Shown: positions 28,017 to 36,862 of the stretch, piece by piece
Position numbering within the stretch: the first letter of the stretch is position 1
How the letters are laid out: each line of letters starts with the position of its first letter
Origin: CAUZIB01 sp963663925
GTDB lineage: Bacteria > Acidobacteriota > Vicinamibacteria > Vicinamibacterales > UBA8438
DNA length: 64,000 nt
NCBI GenBank assembly: GCA_965237405.1
Contig: OZ250139.1
Coordinates: forward strand, 3,038,001-3,102,000
Direction of reading: 5' to 3'
The notes under the pieces: model-generated
The model's input: the letters and a program-made list of their open reading frames with translations, nothing else
Database searches by the model: none
Told to the model about the DNA's origin: nothing
Made by a program: the position numbers and the translations under genes

Positions 28017-29194
28017 TGTTACCACTCGACGGTATCACGGTTGTCGCACTCGAACAGGCTGTGGCTGCGCCGTTCACGACGCGTCAGCTTGCCGATATGG
28101 GGGCTCGGGTTATTAAGATCGAGCGGCCTGGCGTAGGCGATTTCGCTCGGTACTACGACCAAACTGTAAACGGGATGGCGAGCCACTTCGTGTGGCTGAA
28201 TCGCTCCAAAGAGTCGCTCACTCTCAACCTCAAGCGGTCGGAAGCGAAGGAGGTCTTGGCCGGCCTGTTGAATCGAGCCGATGTACTGGTGCAGAACCTA
28301 GCCCCAGGCGCCGTTGATCGTCTGGGCTTCTCGGTCGAAACCATGCGTGATCGAAATCCAAACCTTATTGTCTGCAACATGTCAGGCTACGGCGTGTCTG
28401 GGCCCTATCGCGACAAGAAGGCGTACGATCTCCTGGTTCAGGCTGAGTCGGGTCTCATATCGATCAACGGTTCAGAAGACGCACCTGCGAAGGTCGCAAT
28501 TTCGGTAGCTGACATCGCCGCTGGAATGTATGGCCTGACCGCGATTTTGTCAGCGTTGATTGCACGCGGCAAGACGGGGAACGGCGCCACCATTGATATT
28601 TCAATGTTCGAGGCGCTCGGTGAGTGGATGGGCTATCCGATGTACTACAGCATGTACGGCGGTCGCGCCTTGCCGCGCACGGGTACCCGCCACGCGGCGG
28701 TCGCACCGTACGGACCGTTCGAAACACGAGGCGGCGATGTAGTCTATCTGGGCTTGCAGAACGAACGCGAATGGGTGACGTTCTGCGAGCGGGTCCTTGA
28801 GAGACCAGAGCTGTCGACTGATCCACGGTTCGCGTCGAACACGGCGCGGGTGGACAACATGTCCGACTTGCATGCGGCGATTGACGACGTATTTTCTGGG
28901 CTCGGCGCGGCAGAGGTCATTGGCCGCCTCGAATTGGCATCGATCGCCCACGCCCATCTCAATACCTTGTTCCAGTTCGCGGAGCATCCGCAGCTGAAGG
29001 CGCGCAAGCGCTGGCGCGAAGTCGATTCTCCGGTTGGATCGATACGCGCCCTGCTCCCGCCGGGCATGCTCGATGGGGTCGAGCCCCGCATGGATCCAAT
29101 CCCTGATGTGGGCGCCAACACAGATGCGATTCTGACTGAACTAGGCTACGATCCGCCGACCATGACGGCGTGGCGGTCGGCTGGCATCGTGTGA
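28016..29194 (+). CDS. CaiB/BaiF-type (class III) CoA-transferase
   Basis: This 392-residue protein transfers CoA between acids. It shows LDGITVVALEQAVAAPFTTR, IKIERPGVGDFARYYD, HFVWLNRSKESLTLNLK and the region ISVADIAAGMYGL, whose Asp is the catalytic residue that forms the acyl-anhydride in formyl-CoA transferase. SGYGVSGPYRDKKAYDLLVQ is the family's cofactor loop. It overlaps the dehydrogenase gene and precedes a MaoC gene by 13 bases, so it should activate the acid that the pathway degrades. Confidence 0.93.
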   Translation: MLPLDGITVVALEQAVAAPFTTRQLADMGARVIKIERPGVGDFARYYDQTVNGMASHFVWLNRSKESLTLNLKRSEAKEVLAGLLNRADVLVQNLAPGAVDRLGFSVETMRDRNPNLIVCNMSGYGVSGPYRDKKAYDLLVQAESGLISINGSEDAPAKVAISVADIAAGMYGLTAILSALIARGKTGNGATIDISMFEALGEWMGYPMYYSMYGGRALPRTGTRHAAVAPYGPFETRGGDVVYLGLQNEREWVTFCERVLERPELSTDPRFASNTARVDNMSDLHAAIDDVFSGLGAAEVIGRLELASIAHAHLNTLFQFAEHPQLKARKRWREVDSPVGSIRALLPPGMLDGVEPRMDPIPDVGANTDAILTELGYDPPTMTAWRSAGIV

Positions 29195-29207
29195 GAGAGG
29201 GAGGCGC

Positions 29208-29717
29208 GTGACGATAAAGGAAGGTTGGAGTGGTCGCGTATACGAAGATTTTGAGGTGGGCGATGTGTATCGACATCCGATCGGTCGAACCGTCATTGAC
29301 ACCGACAACATTTGGTTCACGCTGTTGACGCAGAACAACAACCCGATTCACTTCGACCGCGTGTACGCGGCGCAGACTGAATTCGGGAAGCCTCTCGTCG
29401 ACTCCACCTTCACCCTGGCGTTGGTAACCGGACAATCGATCATCGACCTGGGTTTGAACGTCATGGCTAACCTCGGATGGGACGAGGTTCGGTTACCTAA
29501 TCCGGTCTTCGCGGGCGACACGATCTACTCACAGAGCGAAGTGCTCTCGACCCGCGAGTCGAAGTCGCGTCCCAACGTGGGGATCGTGTCGGTCAAGACG
29601 ACCGGATTTAATCAAGACGGCACGGTCGTCATCGAGTTCAAGCGCACGTTCATGGTGTTTCGGCGCGATCACGTTCCCGAACGGGTTCAGGTTGTGCCGC
29701 GAGTGCCTGGGAAGTAG
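29208..29717 (+). CDS. MaoC-family acyl-CoA hydratase (mesaconyl/itaconyl-CoA hydratase-like)
   Basis: The 169-residue hot-dog-fold protein has the hydratase signature QNNNPIHFDRVYAAQTEFG near residues 44-62, where Asp and His form the hydration step, followed by AGDTIYSQSEVLSTRES. The layout resembles mesaconyl-CoA or itaconyl-CoA hydratases more than R-specific enoyl hydratases. GTG 29208 follows GAGAGAGGGAGGCGC, a good ribosome-binding stretch. It lies between the CoA-transferase and the lyase in one direction, which supports a three-step CoA pathway; the substrate is inferred, not shown. Confidence 0.88.
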   Translation: MTIKEGWSGRVYEDFEVGDVYRHPIGRTVIDTDNIWFTLLTQNNNPIHFDRVYAAQTEFGKPLVDSTFTLALVTGQSIIDLGLNVMANLGWDEVRLPNPVFAGDTIYSQSEVLSTRESKSRPNVGIVSVKTTGFNQDGTVVIEFKRTFMVFRRDHVPERVQVVPRVPGK

Positions 29718-29719
29718 CC

Positions 29720-31138
29720 ATGTCAGGAAGGCGTGAAATGAGGCAAGGTCGCATGACGTGGATGATTGGCGTGATCGGATGTGCCATTTCCGCGGCCGTC
29801 AGCTTGGCGTGTGGAGGACCTAATACCTTGGTTGACGGCGACATCGCGTTCGTCGAGGTCAACGTTCTGCCGATGGATCGGGAGCGTGTGCTCGAGGAGC
29901 AGACCGTCATCATTGACGACGGCCGAATCGTTGCGATCGGGAGCTCGGATGAGATCGGTCCAGAGGAAGGGGTCAAGGTCATCGAGTCGGACGGCCGCTA
30001 TCTCATGCCCGGTCTCACCGAGATGCACGCTCACCTCCCTGATCCGAGGATGTCCGATAAGGACATCGCGAACATGCTCTTTTTATACGTCGCGAACGGT
30101 GTCACCACCGTTCGCGGCATGCAAGGTGACCCGTCCCAGTTTGGTCTCCGGAACCAAGTCGACCGTGGGTTGGTCGTGGGTCCATCGATTTTCTTGGCGA
30201 GCGTTGAGATGAACGGAGCGAGAATTCAGACGCCCGAGACTGCCGAACAACGTGTTCGTGAGTACAAAGTCTCTGGTTACGACTTGATCAAGGTGGCCAA
30301 TGACCTGCCGGTCGATGTTTTTGATGCAATGGTTCGGACAGCCGCAGAAGTTGGTCTTCCGTTCGCTGGGCAGGTCTCCGACCATGTTGGACTCAGACGG
30401 GCCTTGGTTTCCGGGCAGGCGTCAATCGATAACCTGGACAACTATTTTAAAGGTCTCGTTCCACAGGACCTTAAGACTGAAGTGCCGCCCGGTCTCAGCG
30501 GCATTGACGTGCTGCTGGACCGTATGGACGAGACACGGATACCGGAACTTGTCAGCGCGACTGTCGATGCTGGGACCTGGGTGGTGCCTACCATGGTTTT
30601 GTCGGAGACCGTGTGTTTCGGTGACCGCGGCTCGGCGGACGTGTTGTCGGAACGTCCCGAGGTCGTGTACATGCCACCCGAGACCGTTGACCGATGGCAG
30701 CGGGCCGCAGATGAAGAATGCCTGACCTCGATCGATGTGGACACTAATCGTCGGGTTGCTGAGTTGCGCCGCTGCGTGCTCAAGGCGCTTCACCGAGGTG
30801 GTGCGAACATCGCGCTCGGGACCGACTCCCCGCAGGTCTTCAGCGTACCAGGGTTTTCGGTGCACCGCGAGATGGCAGTTTATGCGGACGTTGGGATGAC
30901 TCCGTACGAAGTGATCGAGGCCAGCACCCGGAAGCCAGCCGAGTATTTCGACGCAACCGATGATTTCGGAACGGTTGCGGTCAACCGCCGTGCAGACTTG
31001 ATCCTACTGACTGCGAATCCTCTCGACGACATCGGCAATGTTGCCCGTCGAGCCGGCGTTATGCTTCACGGCCGATGGTTTTCGGAAGATGAGATACAGG
31101 ATCGGCTTCAGGACATCGCCCAGTTCTACGGGAACTGA
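29720..31138 (+). CDS. lipoprotein amidohydrolase (imidazolonepropionase-like)
   Basis: The 472-residue product has a lipobox-type leader (AAVSLACGG). The amidohydrolase core follows: GRYLMPGLTEMHAHLPDP gives the HxH metal pair, then LIKVANDL with the Lys position, a middle with FAGQVSDHVGLRRAL and HRGGANIALGTDSPQVFSVP with the distal Asp. KPAEYFDATDDFGTVAVNRRADLILL is the common end of this group. It starts 2 bases after the MaoC stop, yet a secreted hydrolase does not fit the CoA steps directly; it may release the acid outside the cytosol. Confidence 0.85.
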   Translation: MSGRREMRQGRMTWMIGVIGCAISAAVSLACGGPNTLVDGDIAFVEVNVLPMDRERVLEEQTVIIDDGRIVAIGSSDEIGPEEGVKVIESDGRYLMPGLTEMHAHLPDPRMSDKDIANMLFLYVANGVTTVRGMQGDPSQFGLRNQVDRGLVVGPSIFLASVEMNGARIQTPETAEQRVREYKVSGYDLIKVANDLPVDVFDAMVRTAAEVGLPFAGQVSDHVGLRRALVSGQASIDNLDNYFKGLVPQDLKTEVPPGLSGIDVLLDRMDETRIPELVSATVDAGTWVVPTMVLSETVCFGDRGSADVLSERPEVVYMPPETVDRWQRAADEECLTSIDVDTNRRVAELRRCVLKALHRGGANIALGTDSPQVFSVPGFSVHREMAVYADVGMTPYEVIEASTRKPAEYFDATDDFGTVAVNRRADLILLTANPLDDIGNVARRAGVMLHGRWFSEDEIQDRLQDIAQFYGN

Positions 31139-31317
31139 TCTCGGTGGAGGGTCTGAATGAGCGCGACGCGTGAAATCGCGAGTTTCGTGACATCGATACG
31201 CTCGCGAACGTGTCGGCTGTGATGGGTCTACTAGTGAAGGATTCCCAATCGACGAGGGAACGCCGTTCAGGGTAGCTACGTTAGCTGGGTTAAGGTTCCT
31301 GACGACAACATCGGTCG

Positions 31318-32181
31318 ATGACGCCTCCGTTCCGCAATCGGCGTAGCTTATTGTTTGTGCCAGCGGTTCGTCCTGACCGCTTTCCGAAGGCGCTTGCGAC
31401 CGGTGCCGACGCGGTGTGCATCGACCTTGAAGATGGAGTCAGTTTCACCGCTAAGGATGAAGCTCGCAATACGGCGCTGACACTCTTTGCAGAGTACGAA
31501 TCGTGCGGCCAGGAGGTTAGCCTCCGCATCAACGATCCCAAGCATGAGCTTGGCCAGCGAGACCTCGAGGCCATCGTTAGGGCCGGTATTCGACCAGACG
31601 CGATTATGGTTCCAAAAGTTGCGGGTCCAGACGACGTGGTCGCCGTCGATACCGCGCTCGCAAACGCGACGCCAGCGCTGCCGCTGATCATCCAGCTTGA
31701 GACGGCCCGTGGGATTGCCGCGGCGCACGAGATTGGAGCCGCATCGACGAACTTAACCGCCTTGTTCTTCGGTGCGATTGACCTGTCGGCTGATGTCGGG
31801 TGCGAGGTCGAGTGGGAAGCCTTGTTGTACGCACGTTCGCGGGTCGTGCTGGCCTCGGTGCTGTCTGGCGTGAGCGCGCTGGACTCGCCTTTCATGGACG
31901 TGCCCGCGCTCAGCGCACTTGCCGATGAGAGCCGTCGAACTCGACGATTGGGGTTCGTCGGCAAGGCGGCCATCCATCCTTTACAGGTCGCGGTGATTCA
32001 GGAGGCGTACACACCTACCGATGACGAGGTGGCCTGGGCGCGGAAGGTCGTCGAGTCGTATGAGGCTAACGAAGGTGGTGTGCTGCTGCTCGATGGGCAG
32101 CTTATTGAGCGTCCAGTCGTCATCGCGGCGCAACGTACGCTTCAGCGCGCAGGTCGCGACCACAAGAGGTCAGAACACTAG
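31318..32181 (+). CDS. HpcH/HpaI aldolase / CitE-like CoA-lyase
   Basis: This 287-residue TIM barrel carries the CitE family blocks: SLLFVPAVRPDRFPKALATG, ADAVCIDLEDGVSF near residue 32, VSLRINDPKHELGQ, IMVPKVAGPDDV, IIQLETARGIAAAHEI and LGFVGKAAIHPLQVAVI. The Glu and Asp in these loops bind the metal in citryl-, malyl- and citramalyl-CoA lyases. The 180-base gap after the amidohydrolase holds no gene. With the CaiB and MaoC genes it suggests a branched C4/C5 acid route, ending in acetyl-CoA and a 2-oxo acid. Its stop overlaps the convergent radical SAM gene. Confidence 0.9.
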   Translation: MTPPFRNRRSLLFVPAVRPDRFPKALATGADAVCIDLEDGVSFTAKDEARNTALTLFAEYESCGQEVSLRINDPKHELGQRDLEAIVRAGIRPDAIMVPKVAGPDDVVAVDTALANATPALPLIIQLETARGIAAAHEIGAASTNLTALFFGAIDLSADVGCEVEWEALLYARSRVVLASVLSGVSALDSPFMDVPALSALADESRRTRRLGFVGKAAIHPLQVAVIQEAYTPTDDEVAWARKVVESYEANEGGVLLLDGQLIERPVVIAAQRTLQRAGRDHKRSEH

Positions 32182-33656
32182 ACGGCTTGAACGCTAGGAA
32201 CGGTAGGTTTGGCTACGAGGGAGTGATCGATCGACGTGTGCGACAGCATGCCGTCATCGGCTCCGGATCGTTCGTGCCGCATCTCATCGGTGCGCTCGAG
32301 GGCTAGGAGGTTCTGGATGATTGGTAGATAGAACACGCCATCGCCGATGATTGAGATGCGCTCCCGATTGATCTGGACCCACCCTAATTCCCCGAGCACC
32401 TGCCAGATGGTTCGAAAATCTTGCGAAACATCACGATCGAACAGCGCCTGGTGGTCGGCCCGATCGATCGAAAGTCCTTGTAGCTCCTGGAAGAGCAGAT
32501 GGATGCGGAGGTCGGTTTTCGTATAACGGAATCCACGCATGAGCGGGAATCGTTGATTATCGAGGTCCCTGAAGTAGTCGTCGACGCGGATCTGATTGAT
32601 ATAGGCCCACCCCGGCGACGTCGGCGTTCCAAAGAAGAAGGAAATGCCAGCAAACCCCCAGCCCCATGCGTCGAAGCGTAGTTGCGTATCGTGATCTTGA
32701 CGGAACGGACGGCGAAACAGCTCTTCATAGAGGTAGCTGCTTGAGAGTTCGTCATCAATGGGGCGCTCGAAATCGTACGGGGTAACCTGCCGAAATCCGT
32801 GCGACTCGAGAAACTGCTTGCCGACACGATACATCTCAAGGTTCTCGGCGGGCGAAGGCAGTTCAGTTCGACGATGTCTCGAAAAGTTTGTCCGGCCCGC
32901 GACGTTCAATTCGTAGTTGGTAATGTGGTCAACGCCGGCCTCCACGATGGCCTCGAGGTCACGGAGCATGTGGTCGACTGTTTGGTTGGGCCACCCAAAG
33001 ATGAGGTCGACGCTCAGCGGTAAGTTCAACTGTTGACACCATTTGATTGTGTGAAAGACTTGTTCGGTCTTTTGCTTCCGGCCGCTGGCCTTGATGAGTT
33101 CGTCATCAAGCTGCTGCACGCCCATGCTAATTCTATTGATCCCGCACGCCTTCATGGCGCTCAGCTTCTCGAGACTGAACGTTTGTGGGATACCTTCGAG
33201 CGTAACCTCGATATCGGGCGGAACCTCGAAGACGTCTCGCACGATGTTCATCAGCACAACGTACTGGTCAGCTTTGTAGAGGTTCGATGTTCCGCCGCCC
33301 AAGTAAATGCTTGCAAGCTCGACTTTCCCGAGGTACGGGCGAAACATCTCGCCTTCCCGTTTCAAGTGCTCCAGGTACACATCGAGCTGGCGGCTATCCT
33401 GGTAGACCTCGCTCGGGAAGAGACAGAAACCACAGCGGTCAGGTTCGGTGGGGAGACAATACGGACTTCCGACGTAGAGATTCAGCCGTTTGGTCATCGT
33501 CGCCGCGCCCTGGGCGCGATGCTGCATCACGTCTGGAACAGAGATCTGCGTGTCTTGCCAGAAGACCGGCGATGGATGGCCGTGCAGGACCTTGTTACTC
33601 TGCCTACGTGCACGATGCTTATCGATGAAGGACCTTACGGCTGAACGGTTGAGCAT
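32178..33656 (-). CDS. HemN/coproporphyrinogen-oxidase-like radical SAM protein
   Basis: This 492-residue protein follows the HemN fold: VELASIYLGGGTSNLY, RISMGVQQLDDELIKASGR and LPLSVDLIFGWPNQT are standard. The iron-sulfur loop reads YCLPTEPDRCGFCLFP, giving Cys spacing C-x7-C-x2-C instead of the usual C-x3-C-x2-C. The protein also has long N- and C-terminal extensions; true HemN is about 450 residues. Many HemN-like proteins are not coproporphyrinogen oxidases but heme chaperones or methyltransferases, so the function stays open. It converges on the CitE-like gene with a 4-base overlap. Confidence 0.85.
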   Translation of the reverse strand: MLNRSAVRSFIDKHRARRQSNKVLHGHPSPVFWQDTQISVPDVMQHRAQGAATMTKRLNLYVGSPYCLPTEPDRCGFCLFPSEVYQDSRQLDVYLEHLKREGEMFRPYLGKVELASIYLGGGTSNLYKADQYVVLMNIVRDVFEVPPDIEVTLEGIPQTFSLEKLSAMKACGINRISMGVQQLDDELIKASGRKQKTEQVFHTIKWCQQLNLPLSVDLIFGWPNQTVDHMLRDLEAIVEAGVDHITNYELNVAGRTNFSRHRRTELPSPAENLEMYRVGKQFLESHGFRQVTPYDFERPIDDELSSSYLYEELFRRPFRQDHDTQLRFDAWGWGFAGISFFFGTPTSPGWAYINQIRVDDYFRDLDNQRFPLMRGFRYTKTDLRIHLLFQELQGLSIDRADHQALFDRDVSQDFRTIWQVLGELGWVQINRERISIIGDGVFYLPIIQNLLALERTDEMRHERSGADDGMLSHTSIDHSLVAKPTVPSVQAV

Positions 33657-33833
33657 TTGCTAGCTTATAGTTAAGGAATGTGGCGCTCGACGGACTCAAC
33701 CCGCCCTGACACTAACGCGCGTGTGTGATGTGATTGTCGACCGTTCAGCTTCTTTATGTCAAGACAATCACTCCGTCTTAATAGGTGAGGGCACATCGCA
33801 CGGCAGCGTCGTGAGCACGACCCCTGGCACGTC

Positions 33834-36422
33834 TTACTTGACACGTGCGAGCACCGCGTGCTGATAGTTGAATTCGACGTCCAAAGGTTCGGCCGGAAGA
33901 GGAATGGCGACGTCCACTGACGGGGCGTCCACCCAGATTCGATGGACCACCGGTGGACGGTCCTTAAAGCGAAGGAGAATCGGCACGGGCATCCGGAAGT
34001 TGTTGGGGACGTCCTCCTGACGGATCATGCCGTGTAGGATGAATGGATCTCTCTGGTCGACCACCCGACTTACCTGGAGATTCGGTCGGTACGTGGGCAC
34101 GTCGATGCCATATACCCATTGGTCGAAGAACCAGTCCATTGGCTCGTCAAAGGCCGCTGAAACTATTCGTTCGAACGCGTCGGTCGTTGCAGGGACGTCA
34201 CGGTGACTGGATACGAACGTACGCATCAATGTTCGGAAACGCGTATCGTCTGTTGACGGGAGATCGGTTAGCATCATGCGGAGCATGTGCAAGATGAAAG
34301 CGCCCTTTTCGTACGCCACGATGTAGTAGTCGAATGGCGCCTTTCCAGTACGAAGCCGATATCCGACGACGACCGGTCCGGCTTCGTGACCGTTACTTCG
34401 CCGGATGCGCTCGGGCCGTAGGCCGTACCTCAGAAGCCCCAGGCCCTGCCCGACGTTGACTTCACCAAGGACATTGAGGCGCCATGAATCCAGCATCCTG
34501 AGGTACTCGTTCTCATCGCCGATACCGTTCAGGGTGTACATGGCCGCCGCATACTGCGCGAATCCTTCGGGGATCCACTGATCCCGGTAGCTGTCCCAGT
34601 CCACCGCGGCTCCCCACCATTGGTGGGCGATCTCGTGAGCGCGAAAGAACGCCTCCTCGCGTGTGTGGAGTTGTCCGAAAGTCCGGAACGAGAGAAGGAC
34701 TAGCCCAGGAAACGCTTGACCCATGTTCCAGGGTGCCTCGGTGAGGCGGAGTGAATTGAATGGGTAGGGGCCGAAATAGTCGTGGAACGTGCGAAGGATC
34801 CCAACGAGATCCTTGGCCACCCTCTCGTTGGTACCTGGGGAAAACCCTAAACGATTGTCGTCCTCATACAGGTAGATTTCCGAGAGATCAGAGACGTCGA
34901 TATCGGACACATTGAACTGGCCAAAGTTGAAGGACATGCTACGAACCGGTTCATCGCAAACCCATTGCATCACGCGTGTTCGCTCACTGACATTGTCCTC
35001 GAGCAACGTCATTCCGCTTACGACCTGGAATCGATCGGGCATCCTAAACGTCAGCCTCATACGGCCTCGGCGGTTGTCGGAATGATTCGGCATCCAGTCA
35101 ATAGTGTCCTTCAATAGATAGCGACTGTCGGCACGCAGGTTTTCGACTAGGGGTCCCTCGTAGGCCAGCTCGAGGACGAACCGCTCACCGGCCGAAACGG
35201 TCCGCGGTAAGGCAATGGTTACCTGCGGCTCGTACAGGTCGTCCTCCATCCATCTCGGGTGGCGTGCTTTGACATAGTGCAGCTGATCGCCCGTCAGGCC
35301 GACCGGTTCGTCTGGTGCGGTGGAGGATCCACCCAGGAGCTGAACCGCGCGAACATTATCAACATCGTTTGGGACGGTGTGCCTCCAGCGAACGTCGGTA
35401 ACTTCAACGAACCGGGACAGCTGGAGACGAAGCGCGGAGAGCGGCTGTTGAGGCTCTATTAGTAGCGCAGCTCGCCCCTTGACGTCACCGCTGGTGTCGA
35501 TCGCGAGGTCGACATCGGTTCTCGGGATCTTCACCCGAGCCGACCAGTTTTCGTGATGAGGCGCGAGCGGCCTGACACTGAGTCCAAGATCGCGGGCGTT
35601 CCAGTCGTCGTCGTCGTCGTCGTTTTCCTCGATCTTGCCCTCGACATCGGGGCTCCGAGAGAAGCCGTCGATCACCGCGCTGCTCACATCCGCGTCGAAG
35701 TCCAAGAGCGCGTTAAACTCCATCCAGACGTCGACGACCTCGCGACGTTCGTCGTATCGAAAGAGGCGCAGCTCTTCGGGGTTGTGAGGCTCGCGTTCGA
35801 TGGTCAGCCACCCATGGTCATCGGTATCGATCTGGGCATACGTGTAGGGGACGGTATTCGCCGAGTTGCCAGCTTCTAGCAAGGCGACCAGGAGACGACT
35901 GTCCGGATTCGCGAGCTGTCCGTCAAGGAGCTCAGAACGCCGGTCTTCGAGCAGGTCGGCGGCGTCATCGGCATGGCTACCCCGTGCGTTGTTCGCAAGC
36001 GCCCGCAGCCGGTCACCCGTGTCATCGGCGAACCATAGAACGAGCCGGTCAAACGGCTCGTCCAAGTAATCTTCGTCGTCAAGAAATCTCTCGAGTTGAT
36101 GATGCTCGATACCGTCGGGAGGGTAGGCACGAACCACCCCGTCACCGAGGAAGACCGCGGCCGCTGGACGATCATCGTCAAGTGTCAGCATGTAGAGATC
36201 CCCGTCGGACAGGTCGAAGGCGAAACGATCGATTCGTAGCTGTCCATCTTGGATGTAGCCCGCCGGTTCGACACGCTGCGTGCGCAGCTCTTCATAGAGT
36301 GGTAGGGTCCCAAGACCATCGGCGTCAGCGTCGTGGCCCTGGGAAGCACCGAGGATCGCCACGGTGGCTACGGCCAGGCCGATGACCCCAGACAGAATAC
36401 AGTGTTTCCACGATCGCGTCAT
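33834..36422 (-). CDS. exported M1-family aminopeptidase-like metallopeptidase
   Basis: The 862-residue protein has a signal peptide (ATVAILGASQG), a long beta-rich N-terminal half with an Asp-rich loop (ENDDDDDDWN near residue 275), and a gluzincin domain. The zinc motif HEIAHQWWG lies near residue 602 with the third ligand Glu in WIPEGFAQYAAAMY, and the conserved LTEAPWNMGQAFPG sits upstream where aminopeptidases bind the peptide amino end (GAMEN-like but changed). The C-terminal region ends in a short beta domain. It may trim peptides in the periplasm. It stands alone on the minus strand. Confidence 0.9.
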   Translation of the reverse strand: MTRSWKHCILSGVIGLAVATVAILGASQGHDADADGLGTLPLYEELRTQRVEPAGYIQDGQLRIDRFAFDLSDGDLYMLTLDDDRPAAAVFLGDGVVRAYPPDGIEHHQLERFLDDEDYLDEPFDRLVLWFADDTGDRLRALANNARGSHADDAADLLEDRRSELLDGQLANPDSRLLVALLEAGNSANTVPYTYAQIDTDDHGWLTIEREPHNPEELRLFRYDERREVVDVWMEFNALLDFDADVSSAVIDGFSRSPDVEGKIEENDDDDDDWNARDLGLSVRPLAPHHENWSARVKIPRTDVDLAIDTSGDVKGRAALLIEPQQPLSALRLQLSRFVEVTDVRWRHTVPNDVDNVRAVQLLGGSSTAPDEPVGLTGDQLHYVKARHPRWMEDDLYEPQVTIALPRTVSAGERFVLELAYEGPLVENLRADSRYLLKDTIDWMPNHSDNRRGRMRLTFRMPDRFQVVSGMTLLEDNVSERTRVMQWVCDEPVRSMSFNFGQFNVSDIDVSDLSEIYLYEDDNRLGFSPGTNERVAKDLVGILRTFHDYFGPYPFNSLRLTEAPWNMGQAFPGLVLLSFRTFGQLHTREEAFFRAHEIAHQWWGAAVDWDSYRDQWIPEGFAQYAAAMYTLNGIGDENEYLRMLDSWRLNVLGEVNVGQGLGLLRYGLRPERIRRSNGHEAGPVVVGYRLRTGKAPFDYYIVAYEKGAFILHMLRMMLTDLPSTDDTRFRTLMRTFVSSHRDVPATTDAFERIVSAAFDEPMDWFFDQWVYGIDVPTYRPNLQVSRVVDQRDPFILHGMIRQEDVPNNFRMPVPILLRFKDRPPVVHRIWVDAPSVDVAIPLPAEPLDVEFNYQHAVLARVK

Positions 36423-36758
36423 GCCTATGGCTTTACTTTTCCCATAATCAATCAGTTTAGGCTGACCGTCGGCTTCTCGCCAGACAGATTTCCCCGTCTT
36501 GGGAGCTTGTGCCAGAAAGCGGTCGAATCTCCGCTGGGTCTAGTGCTGGGGTCCGGGACTACCATGAGATCCGGACGGATAACGAGCAGATGCAGGGAGT
36601 CATGCAAGACGATCGAGTTAAAGGGAACCTCTGCGTAGTGATTACGGATGTTTTCCGTTCGCTCGGTGAAAGAGACAGGCTCTTGACGATAGCTTCCAGT
36701 GTATGCGATGGAAGCAAGAATGATTAGCGTTGTCGAGGCCTTCGCAGCTCGATGCTTG
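36423..36758. other. intergenic stretch without a supported gene
   Basis: About 335 bases separate the M1 peptidase start from the tRNA fragment. A minus-strand frame (36452-36838) runs through it, but its wording WGFESPLPHHKH is simply the tRNA 3' half translated, so I reject it as a gene. The part nearest the peptidase should hold its promoter; I see no clear -35/-10 pair. Confidence 0.5.
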
Positions 36759-36816
36759 TGGTGCGGAAGGGGGGATTCGAACCCCCACGATGTTGCCACC
36801 GCCAGCCCCTCAAGCT
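36759..36816 (-). other. 3' half of a tRNA-Leu(GAG) gene, integration scar (att site)
   Basis: On the minus strand this reads AGCTTGAGGGGCTGG, then a long variable arm, then the T arm GGGGGTTCGAATCCCCC and the acceptor CTTCCGC-A-CCA. The anticodon loop TTGAGGG with GAG at its centre marks tRNA-Leu(GAG). The 5' half (acceptor, D arm and most of the anticodon stem 5' side) is absent; A+T-rich DNA stands there instead. A 3' half next to an integrase is the usual attachment scar of an element that integrates into a tRNA gene. Confidence 0.8.
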
Positions 36817-36862
36817 TGTTAATATTAATATAAGTCAATAAATAGGGTCATTAATTGATATT

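Noticed and set aside
36452..36838. Minus-strand 128-residue frame
   Set aside because: It is a translation through the tRNA-Leu 3' half (wording WGFESPLPHHK), a common false gene.
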